Assembly (NCBI RefSeq): GCF_014170305.1
Contig: NZ_LZZT01000036.1
Span: 1-64,000 of the forward strand
Reading direction: 5' to 3'
Source of the DNA: Achromobacter sp. UMC71
GTDB taxonomy: Bacteria; Pseudomonadota; Gammaproteobacteria; Burkholderiales; Burkholderiaceae_B
DNA length: 64,000 bases
The position numbers and the translations under genes are program-made. Each line of letters starts with the position of its first letter. Within the stretch, counting starts at the first letter, position 1. Under the pieces are notes generated by a model. The model did not search any database. It was not told the DNA's origin and worked only from the letters and a program-made list of their open reading frames with translations. Below, piece after piece: positions 9,719 through 17,739 of the stretch.

Positions 9719-11624
9719 GGTGTTCGGTGAAGAACTTCTCCATCGCCGCGTAGAACTCGAACTTGTTTTCGTCGTTGTGGAAGCCGTGGCCTTCGTTGTC
9801 CTTGACCATGTATTCCACTTCGACGCCGCGCGCTTTCAGCGCCTTGACCATCTGGTCGCTTTCGTCCTTGTTGACGCGCGGGTCCTTGGCGCCCTGGGCG
9901 ATGAACAGCGGGGTCTTGATCTTGTCGGCGTGCAGCGCGGGCGAGGTGGCCGCCAGGCGTTCCTTGTCGCGTTCGGGGTCGCCGACCATGTCCTGCATCT
10001 TGTCGAGCATCGGCTTCCAGTAGGGCGGAATCGACTTCATGAAGGTGAACAGGTTGGACACGCCCACGTAGTCCACCGCGGCGGCGTACAGGTCGGGGGT
10101 GAAGGTGACGCCCGCCAGCGTGGCGTAGCCGCCGTAGCTGGCGCCGTAGATGCCGATGCGCTTGGGATCGGCGATGCCCTGCTGCACCAGCCACTGCACG
10201 CCGTCGGTGATGTCGTCCTGCATCTTCAGGCCCCATTGGCCGAAGCTGGCTTCCCAGAAGCGCCGGCCATAGCCGGTGGAGCCGCGGAAGTTCATCTGCA
10301 GCACGCAGAAGCCGCGGTTGGCCAGGAACTGCACTTCGGGGTTGTAGCCCCAGCCGTCGCGGGCCCAGGGGCCGCCGTGCGGATTGACGATGCACGCCAG
10401 GTTCTTGGGGGCGCGGCCGGCGGGCAGGGTCAGGTAGCCGTGGATGGTCAGGCCGTCGCGGGTCTGGTAGCTGATCGGCTGCACCCGGGCCATGTCGGCC
10501 TCGGGGATGGACGGATTGATGTCGGCCAGCTTGTTCAGCGTATCGGCGCGGGCATCGTAGATATAACGCGAGCCCGGCGTGCGGTCGTTGTAGGCGGCGA
10601 CGATGAACTTGTCTTCTTCGCGGTTGGCGCCCTGGATGGCGAACTGGTAGCCCTCGAGCTTGGCTGACAGTTTCTTGAACAGGGTTTCGGTTTCGGCGTC
10701 GAAGAACTTGAATTGCGGCTTGTCGGTCTGGTAGGACGCCACCGTCAGCACGCGGCGCTTGCGCGAGAAACCGGCGGCGTCCAGGTCGACCGTGTCCGGG
10801 GTGAAAATCTCGTCTTCCTGGTCGGGCGTGGCCGGGTCGATCACCACCAGGCCGAGCTTGTCGCGGCCGCGGTTGGACAGGGCGTAGAACTTCTTGTCGT
10901 CGAAGGTGAAGAAGGCCGGGCTGACGCTGGTGCGGTAGTCGGTGGTGAGCAGCGGACGGAATTCCGAGGCTTCGTTGTCGCGGTAGAGCAGGGTGGTGTT
11001 CAGGCCGTCGCTGGTGACGGCGGCGCGCACCTTGCCGGCGTGGTCGGTCTGCCAGCCGACGATATTGCCGGGGTTCTGGGCCACCAGCACACCGGCGCCG
11101 GTGTGCACGTTGACGCGGTAGACGTCGAACACCTGCGGGTCGCGCTGGTTGTGGCTGATCAGGATGTGGTCGGGGTCGTCTTCGAGATCGTCTTCGATGC
11201 TGGCGCGCACGCCTTCATACGGGGTCAGGTCGGTGATTTTGCCGGTCTTGGCGTCCACCGCCAGGACGTGGAAGTTTTCGTCGCCGCCGAAGTCTTTCTG
11301 GTAGAGCACCACGTCGGGGCCTTTCCAGAAGAAATTGCTGATGTCGCGGGCCGATTCGCTGGTGAGCTTGCGGGCCTCGCCCACGGGCTTGCTGCCGTCC
11401 AGGGCCTGCACGTAGATGTTCATGCGGGGCGGCTTGCCGTCGACGCTGGTGGGCTGCATGAAGCCCAGGGTCTTGCCGTCGTCGGCCAGGCGGAAGAAAC
11501 CGCGTTCCGGATTGCGGAAGAAGTCTTTCAGCGGATAGGCCCGGGGAGGCTGCGCGGCATTGGCGCCCAGGGAGGCGCCGACGATGCCGGCGGCCAAAAT
11601 GGTATTTTTCATGAAAGAGAGCAA
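9708..11624 (-). CDS. S9 family prolyl oligopeptidase, exported
   Basis: Serine peptidase of about 638 aa with a Sec signal peptide (MKNTILAAGIVGASLGANAA), an N-terminal beta-propeller-like region and a C-terminal alpha/beta hydrolase domain. The catalytic triad is visible: GASYGGY with Ser near residue 496, GAKDPRV (Asp) and EGHGF (His). Probably cleaves oligopeptides in the periplasm. I place the start at TTG 11624 because GGAGG lies 6 nt upstream of it; the ATG at 11612 is in frame but has no well-spaced ribosome site. The convergent end overlaps the GGDEF gene by 11 bp. Confidence 0.88.
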   Translation of the reverse strand: MLSFMKNTILAAGIVGASLGANAAQPPRAYPLKDFFRNPERGFFRLADDGKTLGFMQPTSVDGKPPRMNIYVQALDGSKPVGEARKLTSESARDISNFFWKGPDVVLYQKDFGGDENFHVLAVDAKTGKITDLTPYEGVRASIEDDLEDDPDHILISHNQRDPQVFDVYRVNVHTGAGVLVAQNPGNIVGWQTDHAGKVRAAVTSDGLNTTLLYRDNEASEFRPLLTTDYRTSVSPAFFTFDDKKFYALSNRGRDKLGLVVIDPATPDQEDEIFTPDTVDLDAAGFSRKRRVLTVASYQTDKPQFKFFDAETETLFKKLSAKLEGYQFAIQGANREEDKFIVAAYNDRTPGSRYIYDARADTLNKLADINPSIPEADMARVQPISYQTRDGLTIHGYLTLPAGRAPKNLACIVNPHGGPWARDGWGYNPEVQFLANRGFCVLQMNFRGSTGYGRRFWEASFGQWGLKMQDDITDGVQWLVQQGIADPKRIGIYGASYGGYATLAGVTFTPDLYAAAVDYVGVSNLFTFMKSIPPYWKPMLDKMQDMVGDPERDKERLAATSPALHADKIKTPLFIAQGAKDPRVNKDESDQMVKALKARGVEVEYMVKDNEGHGFHNDENKFEFYAAMEKFFTEHLKP

Positions 11625-11860
11625 GGCGGACCTCCGACGGATGCAGCCGGCTGCACCGGCCGCTGGCCGGCCGCGACGGGCCTGGCCAGGCGCGTTGCAG
11701 CCTGCGGACGTTGGCCGGCCAGGAGCCGGCGGACTGATTGATAATGCCATAGCCGCGCCTGGGGTGTCGAACCGCTTGGCGACCAAATTGTCCCGCCCGG
11801 GCCCGTCCCCAGGATTGCCTCGTTTGCGGGATAATCGCGGCTATCAATCTGGAGAAACAC

Positions 11861-12316
11861 ATGGTTAGGAATCTGCTCGCGGTGTCGGCGCTGGCGCTTG
11901 GCTTGGCCGGCTGCTCGCTGGGCATCTCGCAGGACAGCGCGTCGCCGCATAGCGAATTCAAGGCGCCGGTGAACTACAAGGACGCCTATGCGACCGTGGT
12001 GCGCCAGGCCAATGCCTGCCTGCGCGGCACCGACAACGCGTACCGCGTGGTGGCCAACCTGGACGAAAGCGCGCAATCCGGCGTGGTGCGGGTGCTGGCC
12101 CCCTACACCGACAACGAAATGACCCGCGTCGACGTCAAGGCGGCGGGCCCCAAGACGACCGACGCCCGCATCGTGGTGTGGGGCAAGGGCACCTGGGACG
12201 TGGCGGCGATGCGCGCCATGCAGGACGCGATCTTCTACAACCTGACGTCGTGCGCGACGTACATGCCGCTGGACCCGCGTCCGCCCGCCAAGCCGTCCCG
12301 TGATCTAGGGAAATAG
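11861..12316 (+). CDS. Small lipoprotein of unknown function
   Basis: 151-aa protein with a signal peptide ending in the lipobox LAGC (Cys 18), so a lipoprotein of the inner or outer membrane. The mature part has three further Cys residues and no catalytic motif I recognise. A clear GGAG precedes the ATG. It stands alone, divergent from the S9 peptidase, and is followed by a repeat cluster. Looks like a conserved hypothetical of Bordetella/Achromobacter type. Confidence 0.8.
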   Translation: MVRNLLAVSALALGLAGCSLGISQDSASPHSEFKAPVNYKDAYATVVRQANACLRGTDNAYRVVANLDESAQSGVVRVLAPYTDNEMTRVDVKAAGPKTTDARIVVWGKGTWDVAAMRAMQDAIFYNLTSCATYMPLDPRPPAKPSRDLGK

Positions 12317-12327
12317 GCCCAGGGGGA

Positions 12328-12475
12328 GCCCCCACGCCGCGCACGCTACGCGCGCTTGCTGCCCCCCAAGGGGGCTACCCGGCCTTCGGGCGGCCGGGAA
12401 AGACGTGGGCCCCCACGCTGCGCGCTCCGCGCTTGCTGCCCCCCGAGGGGGCTACCCGGCCTTCGGGCGGCCGGG
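12328..12475. repeat. Two tandem copies of a GC-rich intergenic repeat
   Basis: Copy 1 (12328-12398) and copy 2 (12409-12475) share a GCCCCCACG start, a central GCTTGCTGCCCCCC, then AGGGGGCTACCCGG and CCTTCGGGCGGCCGGG. Each unit contains two potential hairpins: CCCCC/GGGGG, and CCGGCC with TTCG loop and GGCCGG. Period is about 81 bp. This has the look of a dispersed structured intergenic element rather than a gene. Confidence 0.8.
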
Positions 12476-12533
12476 CGGCCGGGTGGCTTTTCTAGCGGGC
12501 GTTCGGCAGGGGCAGGGCTCCTCGAAGAGGGGA

Positions 12534-12959
12534 TCAATCGCCGCCGGGTCGGCGGCGGATGATCTTGAAGGTGGCGGTGGCGCGGGCGACCAGTTCGCCG
12601 TCGGTGCGGCGGATGTCGCCTTCGCAGAAGGCGATGGACGCGCCGCGGCGCAGGCAGCGCGCTTCGATGATCAGGTCGCCGGTGGCGGGCGACAGGAACG
12701 TGGTGTTCATGTCGATGGTGGCCATGCCTTCGGTGGCTTCGGCCGAGCCGCGGGCGGCAGCGCTGAGGGTGAAGTCCAGCACGCTCATCAGGGTGCCGCC
12801 GTGCACGTCGCCGCGGCTGTTGGTCAGGTCCTGGCGCCAGGGCAGCGTGGTGCGGGCGTAGGCGGGCGCGATGCTTTCGGGCACCAGGCCGAGAAAGCGC
12901 ATGAAGGGAATTGCCAGGCCGAAATAGTCGCCCGGAGCGGGGGTTGCGGTTGCAGTCAT
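12534..12959 (-). CDS. PaaI-type hotdog thioesterase
   Basis: 141-aa single hotdog-fold protein. The segment [20 protein letters not shown] near the middle is the signature of PaaI/YdiI-type acyl-CoA thioesterases, with the acidic catalytic residue in the VLD turn. Substrate is unknown; aromatic or medium-chain acyl-CoA are common for this family. The start ATG at 12959 gives the usual length. The frame is open on this strand across dinB, but that is antisense shadow. Transcribed away from dinB. Confidence 0.85.
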   Translation of the reverse strand: MTATATPAPGDYFGLAIPFMRFLGLVPESIAPAYARTTLPWRQDLTNSRGDVHGGTLMSVLDFTLSAAARGSAEATEGMATIDMNTTFLSPATGDLIIEARCLRRGASIAFCEGDIRRTDGELVARATATFKIIRRRPGGD

Positions 12960-13130
12960 GGAAGCCGGTATGCGGGGATGGAATACGACGGGAATTTGCC
13001 GGTCATAATATCCATTTTTCCGGCGCGCGCCGCGTCCGGCGCCCCTAAGCGTCCGGTATGCGTCCGATAATCGTCCGGTCACCGAACCCGTTTCAATGCC
13101 TGCATCGCCAGCGCCCGTTTTCTTCGCAAC

Positions 13131-14213
13131 ATGAGCGAGCCCAGCCGCAAGATCGTACACATCGACATGGACGCGTTCTACGCGTCCGTGGAGCAGCGCG
13201 ACAACCCCGACCTGCGCGGCAAGCCGGTGGTGGTGGCGTGGACCGGGCCGCGCTCGGTGGTGTGCGCGGCATCCTATGAGGCGCGCCGTTTCGGCGTGCA
13301 TTCGGCCATGTCGGCGATCCGCGCGCAGCGGCTCTGTCCGCAGGCGGTCTATGTGCCGCCGGACTTCAACCGCTATCGCGACGTGTCGCGCCAGATCCGC
13401 CAGATTTTCGCCCGCCACACCGACCTGATCGAGCCCCTGTCGCTGGACGAGGCCTACCTGGACGTCACCGTCAACAAGCTGGGCCTGCCGTCGGCCACCG
13501 AGGTGGCGCAGGTGATCCGCCAGCAGATCCGCGCCGAAACGGGCCTGACGGCGTCGGCCGGCATCGCGCCCAACAAGTTCCTGGCCAAGATCGCGTCCGA
13601 CTGGAACAAGCCCGACGGCCAGTTCGTGATCCGGCCCGCCAAGGTGCTGGAATTCCTGCAGCCGCTGCCGGTACGCAAGGTGCCGGGCGTGGGCAAGGTG
13701 ACGCAGGCGCGGCTGGAGCAACTGGGCATCCAGACGGTGGGCGACCTGGCCACGCATGGCGCCGAGGAACTGGAACACTACTTCGGCCGCTATGGGCGGC
13801 GCCTGTACGAGCTGGCGCGCGGCATCGACGAACGCGAGGTGCAGACCGACCAGCCGTTGCAGCAGGTGTCGGCCGAGACCACGTTTTCGGAAGACATCCG
13901 GCTCGATGCGCTGGGCGTTGCCATCGACCGCATGGCCGACAAGGTCTGGGACCAGGCGCAGAAAAAGGGCGCGTTGGGGCGCACGGTGGTGCTCAAGCTG
14001 AAGACCGACCGTTTCCGCATCCTGACGCGCAGCCAGACCAGCCCGAACCCGCCGGCGTCGGCCGCCGAACTGGCGGCGGTGGCGCGGCTGCTGTGCGAGC
14101 GGGTGGATTTGCCGGCGGACACGCTGTACCGGCTGGCGGGGGTGGGCATGAGCAACTTCGCCGACCCGGCCGAGCAAGCGCGCCAGCCTGATCTGTTCGG
14201 CGGCGCGTTCTGA
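13131..14213 (+). CDS. dinB: DNA polymerase IV (Y-family translesion polymerase)
   Basis: 360 aa (E. coli DinB is 351). The palm motifs are present: [10 protein letters not shown] at the N-terminus and SLDEAYLD near residue 104, giving the catalytic Asp/Asp-Glu set. A C-terminal little-finger domain is followed by QPDLF close to the end, a beta-clamp binding motif. Performs error-prone bypass synthesis at stalled forks. I see no clear LexA box (CTGT-N8-ACAG) just upstream, so SOS control is not evident. Converges on the YqeY gene with a shared terminator hairpin. Confidence 0.96.
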   Translation: MSEPSRKIVHIDMDAFYASVEQRDNPDLRGKPVVVAWTGPRSVVCAASYEARRFGVHSAMSAIRAQRLCPQAVYVPPDFNRYRDVSRQIRQIFARHTDLIEPLSLDEAYLDVTVNKLGLPSATEVAQVIRQQIRAETGLTASAGIAPNKFLAKIASDWNKPDGQFVIRPAKVLEFLQPLPVRKVPGVGKVTQARLEQLGIQTVGDLATHGAEELEHYFGRYGRRLYELARGIDEREVQTDQPLQQVSAETTFSEDIRLDALGVAIDRMADKVWDQAQKKGALGRTVVLKLKTDRFRILTRSQTSPNPPASAAELAAVARLLCERVDLPADTLYRLAGVGMSNFADPAEQARQPDLFGGAF

Positions 14214-14219
14214 ATTGAA

Positions 14220-14243
14220 AACGGGGGCATGCCTGCCCCCGTT
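14220..14243 (-). terminator. Rho-independent terminator between dinB and the YqeY gene
   Basis: Perfect 10-bp stem AACGGGGGCA/TGCCCCCGTT with a 4-nt loop. On the minus strand it is followed by TTTTC, so it best ends the yqeY transcript, though the symmetric stem may also slow dinB transcription. Confidence 0.8.
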
Positions 14244-14267
14244 GATGATGCGCCTCGGCGCGGGCCG

Positions 14268-14729
14268 TCAGGCCAGGCGGGCCTTGACCTGCTGCGACAG
14301 CGCGGTCATGTCGGCGCGGCCAGCCAGCGATTGCTTGAGCAGGGCCATGACCTTGCCCATGGCGGGCGCGCCGGTGATGCCCTGGGCGGCCACTTCGGCC
14401 AGCGCGGCGTCGATGGCGGCGGACACTTCCTCGGCCGTGGCGGCTTGCGGCAGGAATTCCTGCAGCACGACCAGTTCGGCCTTTTCCTGTTCCGCCGTTT
14501 CAGTGCGGCCGGCCTGCTCGAACGCGGCGATGGATTCGCGGCGCTGCTTGACCTGCTTTTCGATGATGGCGGTGATTTCGGCGTCGGTCAGGTCGCGGCG
14601 CTCGTCCACTTCCTTTTGCTTCACCGCGGCCAGCAGGAAGCGCAGGGTGGCAAGGCGCTCGCTCGCCTTGGCGCGCATGGCGTCCTTGACGGCGTCGGAC
14701 AAACGGGTCTTGAGCGTAGCGGTGCTCAT
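14268..14729 (-). CDS. GatB/YqeY domain protein
   Basis: 153-aa cytosolic protein matching the YqeY family: N-terminal helical part (LKTRLSDAVKDAMRAK...LRFLLAAVKQKEVDERR) and the C-terminal GatB-tail-like domain (QEFLPQAATAEEV..., GKVMALLKQSLAGRADM). The domain resembles the tRNA-binding tail of the Glu-tRNA(Gln) amidotransferase B subunit, but the function of stand-alone YqeY is not firmly known. In many proteobacteria it sits beside rpsU/dnaG; here it does not. Start ATG 14729 has AAAGG upstream. Confidence 0.9.
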   Translation of the reverse strand: MSTATLKTRLSDAVKDAMRAKASERLATLRFLLAAVKQKEVDERRDLTDAEITAIIEKQVKQRRESIAAFEQAGRTETAEQEKAELVVLQEFLPQAATAEEVSAAIDAALAEVAAQGITGAPAMGKVMALLKQSLAGRADMTALSQQVKARLA

Positions 14730-14788
14730 GGTGGAACCTTTGTGGTGTTGCGGCAAACCGGAAGTTTAACCGTGCGGAGGGGAGCGTG

Positions 14789-14854
14789 GGGCCGGCCATC
14801 CGGGGAGGACGGCTCTCTGCGGGCCGGTCATCCGGGGATGGCTCCCCGCCATCC
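14789..14854. repeat. Short direct repeats and hairpin downstream of the 14.9-kb gene
   Basis: GGGCCGGCCATCCGGGGA (14789-14806) recurs with one change at 14821-14838. The second copy runs into a hairpin, GGATGGC-TCCCC-GCCATCC (14836-14854), immediately downstream of the next minus-strand gene. The hairpin may end that transcript although no T-run follows. The CATCCGGG core resembles the palindromic repeat at 37768-37802. Confidence 0.55.
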
Positions 14855-15295
14855 TTACTTGACGTTGGCCAGATCGCCGCGCAGCGCGACGCCCGCCACG
14901 GTGGCGCCGGCGTGGCATTCGTAGTCGGTCTTGCTGGCGTATTCGTTCTTGCGGTAGTAGCTGACGATGTTGGTGACGGCATTGGCGCCCGCCTTCTTGG
15001 CGGCCTCGTGCAGGGCGATCACGGCGGATTGCGCGACCCACAGGCAGGCTTCTTCGTCTTTCTTGCCGAAGGCGTTGGTCTTGCGGTTGGTGACCACGCC
15101 GGCTTCCACGACGCGGCCCTTGGGGCCGGTGCCGGCCAGGTAGAACTTGACGCTGCCGTCGATCTTGCCGGCGGCTTGCGCGGCCTCGACCGCCGCTTGC
15201 AGCGGCAGGTAGACCGAGGTATCCCTGGCCAGCGCGGGGGCCGAGCAGGCGAGCGACAGGGCGAGGGCGCCAAACAGCGTACGGGAGACGTTCAT
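14855..15295 (-). CDS. Exported small protein of the family often mislabelled 'excinuclease ATPase subunit'
   Basis: 146 aa with a signal peptide cleaved after APALA. The mature domain has the pattern GKIDGSVKFYLAG, NRKTNAFGKKDEEAC, ALHEAAKKAGANAVTNIVSYY and YECHAG, which I associate with small periplasmic proteins wrongly named excinuclease in many genomes. It has no ABC or UvrA motif, so DNA repair is not supported. It lies 37 bp after apeR on the same strand and may be the last gene of the APE transcript. Two Cys residues could form a disulfide. Confidence 0.75.
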   Translation of the reverse strand: MNVSRTLFGALALSLACSAPALARDTSVYLPLQAAVEAAQAAGKIDGSVKFYLAGTGPKGRVVEAGVVTNRKTNAFGKKDEEACLWVAQSAVIALHEAAKKAGANAVTNIVSYYRKNEYASKTDYECHAGATVAGVALRGDLANVK

Positions 15296-15332
15296 GGGAT
15301 GCGTTCCTGGAGGGAAGGTTGAGGGAAGGGCT

Positions 15333-16556
15333 TCAGGGCCAGCGGCGGAACACCAGCGAGGTGTTGATGCCGCCGAAGGCGAAGTTGTTGTTCATGACGT
15401 ATTCGTGGCTCATGCGGCGGCCTTCGCGCAGGTAGTCCAGGTCGCCGCAGCGCGGGTCCACGTTCTGCAGGTTGAGCGTGGGGGCATACCAGTCGCTGCG
15501 CAGCATTTCGATGCTGAACCATGATTCCAGGACGCCGCAGGCGCCCAGCGTGTGGCCCAGGTAGCTTTTCTGCGAGCTGATCGGCATGCGGCTGCCAAAC
15601 AGGCTGTGGGTGGCCTGGGTTTCAGCGATGTCGCCCTGCTCGGTGGCGGTGCCGTGGCCATTGACGTAGCCGATGGCGTCGGGCGGCAGGCCGGCATCGG
15701 CCAGCGCCATTTCCATGGCGATGCGCATGGTGCGCGCCTCGGGCCGGGTGATGTGGGTGCCGTCGGAATTGCTGCCGAAGCCCACGATCTCGGCGTAGAT
15801 GCGCGCGCCGCGGGCCTGGGCGTGTTCGAGCGATTCCAGCACCAGCATGCCGCCGCCCTCGCCGATGACGAGGCCGTCGCGGTCGCGGTCGTAGGGGCGC
15901 GGGGTCAGTTCGGGCGTGTCGTTCTTCTGGCTGGTGGCATACAGAGCGTCGAACACCAGCGCTTCGCTGGGGCAGAGCTCTTCGGCGCCGCCGGCCAGCA
16001 TCAGGTCCTGGCGGCCGTAGCGGATGGCCTCGAAGGCATAGCCGATGCCTTGGCTGCCCGAAGTGCAGGCGCTGGACGTCGGGATGATGCGGCCCTTCAG
16101 CTCGAAGAAGATGCCGACGTTGGCCGCGGTGGTGTGCGGCATCATGCGCACGTAGGAATTGGCGTTCAGGTCGTCGGTCACGCCATTGAGCAGCATATTG
16201 CCAAAGGCGCGGATCTCGGCGGTGCTGCCCACCGACGAGCCGCAGGCAACCCCCATGCGGCCGTCGGCGATGGCCGGGTCGCCCAGCAGGCCGGCGTCGT
16301 CCAGCGCCAGTTCGGCGGCGCGCACGCTCAACTGCGACACGCGGCCCATGCTGCGCAGTTGCTTGCGGGTCCAGTGCGAGGGCACCTGGAAGTCGTCGAT
16401 GGGGCCGCCCAGGCGGGTATTCAGTTCGGTGTAGCGCGCCCAGTCGGGCATGACCCGGATGGCGCTGCGGCCAGACGCGAACGCGTGCTGGATGGTGGCC
16501 CAGTCGGACCCCAGCGCGCTGATGCCGGCCATGCCGGTGATGACGACGCGTTTCAT
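15333..16556 (-). CDS. apeR: Beta-ketoacyl-ACP synthase, aryl polyene type (ApeR-like)
   Basis: 407-aa FabF-type ketosynthase with an intact Cys-His-His triad: C164 in SSACTSGS, H301 in NGHGTAT and H335 in LGHTLGAC. In aryl polyene clusters the last KS gene sits after the ketoreductase, as here. It should perform decarboxylative condensation of malonyl-ACP, either in initiation or elongation of the polyene. The start ATG overlaps the apeQ stop by one base. Last core gene of the operon. Confidence 0.9.
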   Translation of the reverse strand: MKRVVITGMAGISALGSDWATIQHAFASGRSAIRVMPDWARYTELNTRLGGPIDDFQVPSHWTRKQLRSMGRVSQLSVRAAELALDDAGLLGDPAIADGRMGVACGSSVGSTAEIRAFGNMLLNGVTDDLNANSYVRMMPHTTAANVGIFFELKGRIIPTSSACTSGSQGIGYAFEAIRYGRQDLMLAGGAEELCPSEALVFDALYATSQKNDTPELTPRPYDRDRDGLVIGEGGGMLVLESLEHAQARGARIYAEIVGFGSNSDGTHITRPEARTMRIAMEMALADAGLPPDAIGYVNGHGTATEQGDIAETQATHSLFGSRMPISSQKSYLGHTLGACGVLESWFSIEMLRSDWYAPTLNLQNVDPRCGDLDYLREGRRMSHEYVMNNNFAFGGINTSLVFRRWP

Positions 16557-17287
16557 CAGCAGAGTCCTCCGTTGACGGCGATGACCTGGCGCGTGATGTA
16601 GGCGGCGCCGGGCGACATCAGGAAAGCGACGGTGGCCGCGACCTCTTCGGGGCGGCCCATGCGCTGGGCGGGAATGGCTTTCAGGATTTCGTCGACGGGC
16701 ACGTGCTCGTCGATCATGTCGGTGTCGATCAGGCCGGGGGCGACGCAGTTGACGGTGATCTGGCGCTTGGCGAGTTCCACCGCCAGGGCCTTGGCGGCGC
16801 CGATCAGGCCGGCCTTGGACGCGCTGTAGTTGACCTGGCCGCGGTTGCCGATCAGGCCCGAGACGGATGCCATGCAGACCACGCGGCCCGGTGCGCGACG
16901 GCGGATCATGGGCATCGCCAGGGGGCTGAGTACGTTGTAGAAGCCGTCCAGGTTGGTGCGCAGCACCTGGTCCCAGTCATCGCCGGTCAGGGCGGGAAAA
17001 GCGCCATCGCGGGTCAGGCCGGCGTTGAGCACGACGCCGTAATAGGCGCCATGGGCGTCGGTGTCGGCTTGCAGCACGGCGGCGCACTGGGCCCGGTCGG
17101 CCACATCGAACTGCAGCACGCGCGCCTGGCGGCCGCGGGCGGCGACTTCGGCCTGCACGGCCTCGGCCTGGGCGCGTTGCTGGCGGCAGTGCAGCACCAG
17201 GTCATGGCCGGCGTCGGCCAGGGCCAGCGCGATGGCGCGGCCGATGCCGCGGCTGGAGCCGGTGACGAGAATGGGAGCGGCGCTCAT
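16556..17287 (-). CDS. apeQ: 3-ketoacyl-ACP reductase, aryl polyene type (ApeQ-like)
   Basis: 243-aa short-chain dehydrogenase of the FabG type. The NADPH-binding TGSSRGIG is at 9-16, NAG at 88-90, Ser 141 and YSASK with Tyr 154/Lys 158 complete the catalytic set. It reduces the beta-keto group after each condensation, ahead of dehydration to the polyene double bond. Overlaps apeP by 4 bp (ATGA) and abuts apeR, so translation is coupled through this block. Confidence 0.92.
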   Translation of the reverse strand: MSAAPILVTGSSRGIGRAIALALADAGHDLVLHCRQQRAQAEAVQAEVAARGRQARVLQFDVADRAQCAAVLQADTDAHGAYYGVVLNAGLTRDGAFPALTGDDWDQVLRTNLDGFYNVLSPLAMPMIRRRAPGRVVCMASVSGLIGNRGQVNYSASKAGLIGAAKALAVELAKRQITVNCVAPGLIDTDMIDEHVPVDEILKAIPAQRMGRPEEVAATVAFLMSPGAAYITRQVIAVNGGLC

Positions 17288-17739
17288 TGGGGTGACTCTT
17301 CCTGGATAAAAACAGTGGGGTCCTTGGGCTGGTAGACATTCAGCCGGGCGGTCGCCAGCAGGCGGTCGCCGTCGCGCAGTTCACATTCGAAGACGCTCAT
17401 GCCGCTGTCGTCGATGAACCCGCGTTGCACAGGGATGGTGAGGACGGCGCCGGCGGGCAGGACGTCGACATGGCAGTCGTAGCGGCGCGTGCCCAGCAGG
17501 AAACCCAGCTTGACCTCGGCGCCGGCCAGGCGGGCCTGGCAACCGGCCCAGGCGCCCACGGCCTGGGCCATCAGTTCCAGCCCCAGCCAGGGGGGCAGCG
17601 AACCGTCCGGCAGCGAGTAGGGGCCGGGCTTGACCACGGCGCGCGCGGTCAGGCTCTCGGCGTCGTACGCCAGGACCTCGTCGAGCAGGATCATGTTGCC
17701 GGCGTGCGGCAGCAAGGTGGACAGGGGCCAGCTGGTCAT
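17284..17739 (-). CDS. apeP: 3-hydroxyacyl-ACP dehydratase, aryl polyene type (ApeP-like)
   Basis: 151-aa FabA/FabZ-like hotdog protein with His 12 in LPHAGNMILLDE, the usual catalytic His position, and an acidic ELMAQAVGAWAG helix. In characterised aryl polyene systems ApeP works as a complex with a second hotdog protein, ApeI; here the ApeI-like domain is fused to the ligase (25849-27537). Start at ATG 17739 overlapping the apeO stop as ATGA; the longer frame is a shadow of apeO. Confidence 0.88.
   Translation of the reverse strand: MTSWPLSTLLPHAGNMILLDEVLAYDAESLTARAVVKPGPYSLPDGSLPPWLGLELMAQAVGAWAGCQARLAGAEVKLGFLLGTRRYDCHVDVLPAGAVLTIPVQRGFIDDSGMSVFECELRDGDRLLATARLNVYQPKDPTVFIQEESPQ

Noticed and set aside
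12534-14177. A 547-codon open frame on the minus strand spanning dinB
   Set aside because: Only its last 142 codons match a protein family (hotdog thioesterase). The rest is antisense to dinB and His/Arg/Gln-rich, the usual GC-rich shadow.
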